From: Cylindrotheca closterium
Lineage: Eukaryota > Bacillariophyta > Bacillariophyceae > Bacillariales > Bacillariaceae
Assembly (NCBI GenBank): GCA_933822405.4
Contig: CAKOGP040001113.1
Coordinates: 62,001 to 126,000 of the forward strand
Direction of reading: 5' to 3'
Length of the DNA: 64,000 nt
Below the pieces are notes generated by a model, which worked only from the letters and a program-made list of their open reading frames with translations, was not told the DNA's origin and ran no database searches. Positions 62,371-64,000 of the stretch are shown in pieces. A program made the translations under genes and the position numbers. The stretch's first letter is position 1; the number at the start of each line of letters is the position of its first letter.

Positions 62371-64000
62371 GGTTTTCGAGACTACTGAACAAATTCGAAG
62401 CCCTTCACCGCAATTCTCAGCAGCAAAACTTAGCATTTTAACTTTTTAAAACTTCTGTATCCTCTACACTGTTTTAGATACTAGCTGTGCTTCTTTCCTC
62501 TTTTCCTCTTGACCCTGGAGAGGATGCTAATCGTTACCCATTCGTACAGCACAGTACGATTCGTGGGAGCAGTTAGGAGTAGCTATGCGTAATAGTACTT
62601 CTGCCCCAGAGTTTATAATACCGGCATGCAAAATTAGCACCCTTGTGTATAAAGGTGTTTGCCTTACTGCCAGCAAAGGATGCACGATGTTCTTAGCTTG
62701 CTGCCTTTTGGCGTCATGATCATGATGGTGTTGCTGGTTCCCAGCTCAATAGTCAGGGAGCACCCAAACCACCAATATTAGCGCACTGTACCTTATTACT
62801 TGTTGCATTGCGGGAAATTTTTTTGTTGTTGGCGATACAGTATTTTGGTTGCTGATGTGGTATCCTGATGGTCAGCAGAGAGGAACCCACACCATCATCA
62901 TTTTGACAAAAAATGAATAAACTCGCCAAGCCGCCTGCGCATCCGACGAGACTGCCACTATATTCGCTCGCGCGCCAATTCATCATCACGCGGTATAAAA
63001 TTGACAACACGGCATGCACGGTTCAAATTCTAAAGTCAAGGACAGCTATAGGTCGCCCTGTGGGATGCTTTATTGCAACGGCTCGATATGGGTTATCAAG
63101 ATGGTTCATCAAGACATCAAGATGCCAACTGATTGTGCGAATGGAAGTAGGAACGACAATCATGGCGGAAGGAGTACTCAAGAAAGAGCAAGGAAAGAGC
63201 AACGGCGAACTTTTTTGGAGGCAGTGAAGTATACCGGTAGGTAATGGTTTGAAGGAATAAATATAAATGGATGGCTCACTGAATCGCCATCTTTTTCAAG
63301 TGGAAAAAGTGCTTTCGGAATGATGGTGCCATATTTGCTTGAAAGAAAGACGTTGAAAGAAGATTGAAGACGAATTCATCTCAGGGGAAACTCAGGAAAC
63401 GATAACAAGTTCTAGCTGCAATGGTTGTTGCTCAGGTGACATGCGTGACGACACGTGTAATGGCATGGCAGTCATGTACCCGGAAAACCATGACAAGGGA
63501 GCACAAGCCCCCAATTTTTTTTCATGGAGCCAAACACATTGCTGCAATGCGGTGGTCGATACTTGGAAGCACACAAGCGAGAGGTCAAGGACGAGAATCG
63601 TCCAATTTTTATCATCATCATAGCTGGGAGGCAATCGCAGTAATTTTCCATCAGAAGTCGGTGATGTCAAATAACAATAGTAAAAGGGGTGGTGGCATAC
63701 CACTATTATTGATGAAAGGGTAATTCATTGTTCTGCATACCACTGTGGATTGAGATGAACTCAAATTCTTGTGACGGTTGTTATTGTTGTTGGGACATCC
63801 CATATTGTATAAAAAATGTGCCGGTACTTGTATTTAAAAACAGAACCAGTGGTGCCATTCAGTCATGAGCCAGTATCATGATAGGGAGAGCATTATTGTC
63901 GAGAATAGATGGCTGTAGATTGAAGATGCAATGGTCGCATAGGCCTTCCATTCCTCGCCTCAACACACCAACACATGCCGGTATGTTTCAAAGTATCGCA
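62371..64000. repeat. third unit: downstream region, decayed OB-fold copy and spacer copy 3 (runs off the window)
   Basis: 62371-62550 matches 53562-53760 and 62650-63000 matches 53938-54300. 63020-63255 is a decayed OB-fold copy (separate entry). 63318-64000 matches the spacer after the intact gene at 51268-51900, including ggcaatcgcagtaattttcc and ggcataccactatt, and ends inside the unit. No gene is supported; frames such as 62913-63227 run across the decayed copy. Confidence 0.7.
63020..63255 (+). pseudogene. decayed copy of the TEN1-like OB-fold gene (copy C)
   Basis: ggttcaaattc to gcagtgaagta and gtttgaagg follows 51003-51218 of the intact gene. It has the same ctatag insertion after ggacag as copy B, an internal duplication (atcaaga, three times near 63095-63122) and a missing block before gaagtagga. 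As in copy B, the first ~40 codons are replaced by sequence shared with copy B. Confidence 0.8.

Noticed and set aside
62913..63244. Two overlapping frames of 76-104 codons near the right edge
   Set aside because: They run across the decayed OB-fold copy in the wrong frames and across unrelated flank; they do not represent a gene.
1..64000. tRNA, rRNA or snRNA genes
   Set aside because: No convincing cloverleaf or box A/B pair was noticed by eye; a tRNAscan-SE/Infernal run would be needed to exclude them.

Overview
The window looks like nuclear DNA of a diatom, most likely a pennate one, although the species cannot be named from sequence alone. The evidence is: short GT-AG introns of about 60-125 bp in otherwise compact genes; bipartite plastid-type presequences with a cleavage-site Phe (SHAF, SQGF); and protein families that are expanded in diatoms. 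Those families are DUF6824 plus leucine-rich-repeat proteins, paired helicase-associated (HA) domain proteins, PT-repeat/vWFD secreted proteins and a WYT-motif family. Two runs of ten N (30191-30200, 48277-48286) are scaffold gaps. Layout, left part: a 5'-truncated MORN protein lies at the left edge. At 0.75-8.7 kb there are three copies of a DUF6824-LRR gene, two intact and one truncated against a decayed unknown gene, followed by a gene-poor stretch with a 20-bp tandem repeat and a possible LTR/primer-binding-site remnant. At 8.9-11 kb lie a frameshifted GST-fold gene and a leishmanolysin-like relic. At 11-15 kb lies a tandem pair of RI-like LRR genes that share a C-terminal signature with the DUF6824 genes. 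Middle part: at 15-27 kb, on the minus strand, are a KEX1-like serine carboxypeptidase, a four-TM protein, a hydrophobic repeat protein, a signal-peptide methyltransferase and a polyQ multi-TM protein. At 27.9-38.9 kb are a plastid-targeted acidic/Gly-rich protein, a bZIP factor (2 exons), eIF4G (4 exons), a diatom-specific WYT protein and a plastid parvulin. Right part: a large inverted duplication (about 39.2-40.7 kb and 47.3-48.95 kb) has an intact signal-peptide gene in the left arm and a broken copy in the right arm. Its loop carries an Rnl1-like RNA ligase and a vWFA-PT-vWFD secreted protein. From 49.4 kb to the right edge come the proteasome beta2 gene and a divergent small OB-fold (TEN1-like) gene that heads a repeated unit [OB-fold gene - spacer - HA-domain gene]. 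The unit recurs with decayed OB-fold copies, and its second copy is split by a vWFD block made of one intact 1076-aa gene and one relic. Housekeeping genes (eIF4G, PSMB7-type, KEX1-like, parvulin, RNA ligase) are intact and single in this window, while lineage-specific families show tandem and inverted duplication followed by decay. There is no CRISPR array, no bacterial-style operon and no recognisable tRNA or rRNA. The most notable points are the OB-fold/HA segmental array, the inverted repeat with compensating frameshifts in one arm, and an extra domain of about 140 residues inside the eIF4G MIF4G fold.
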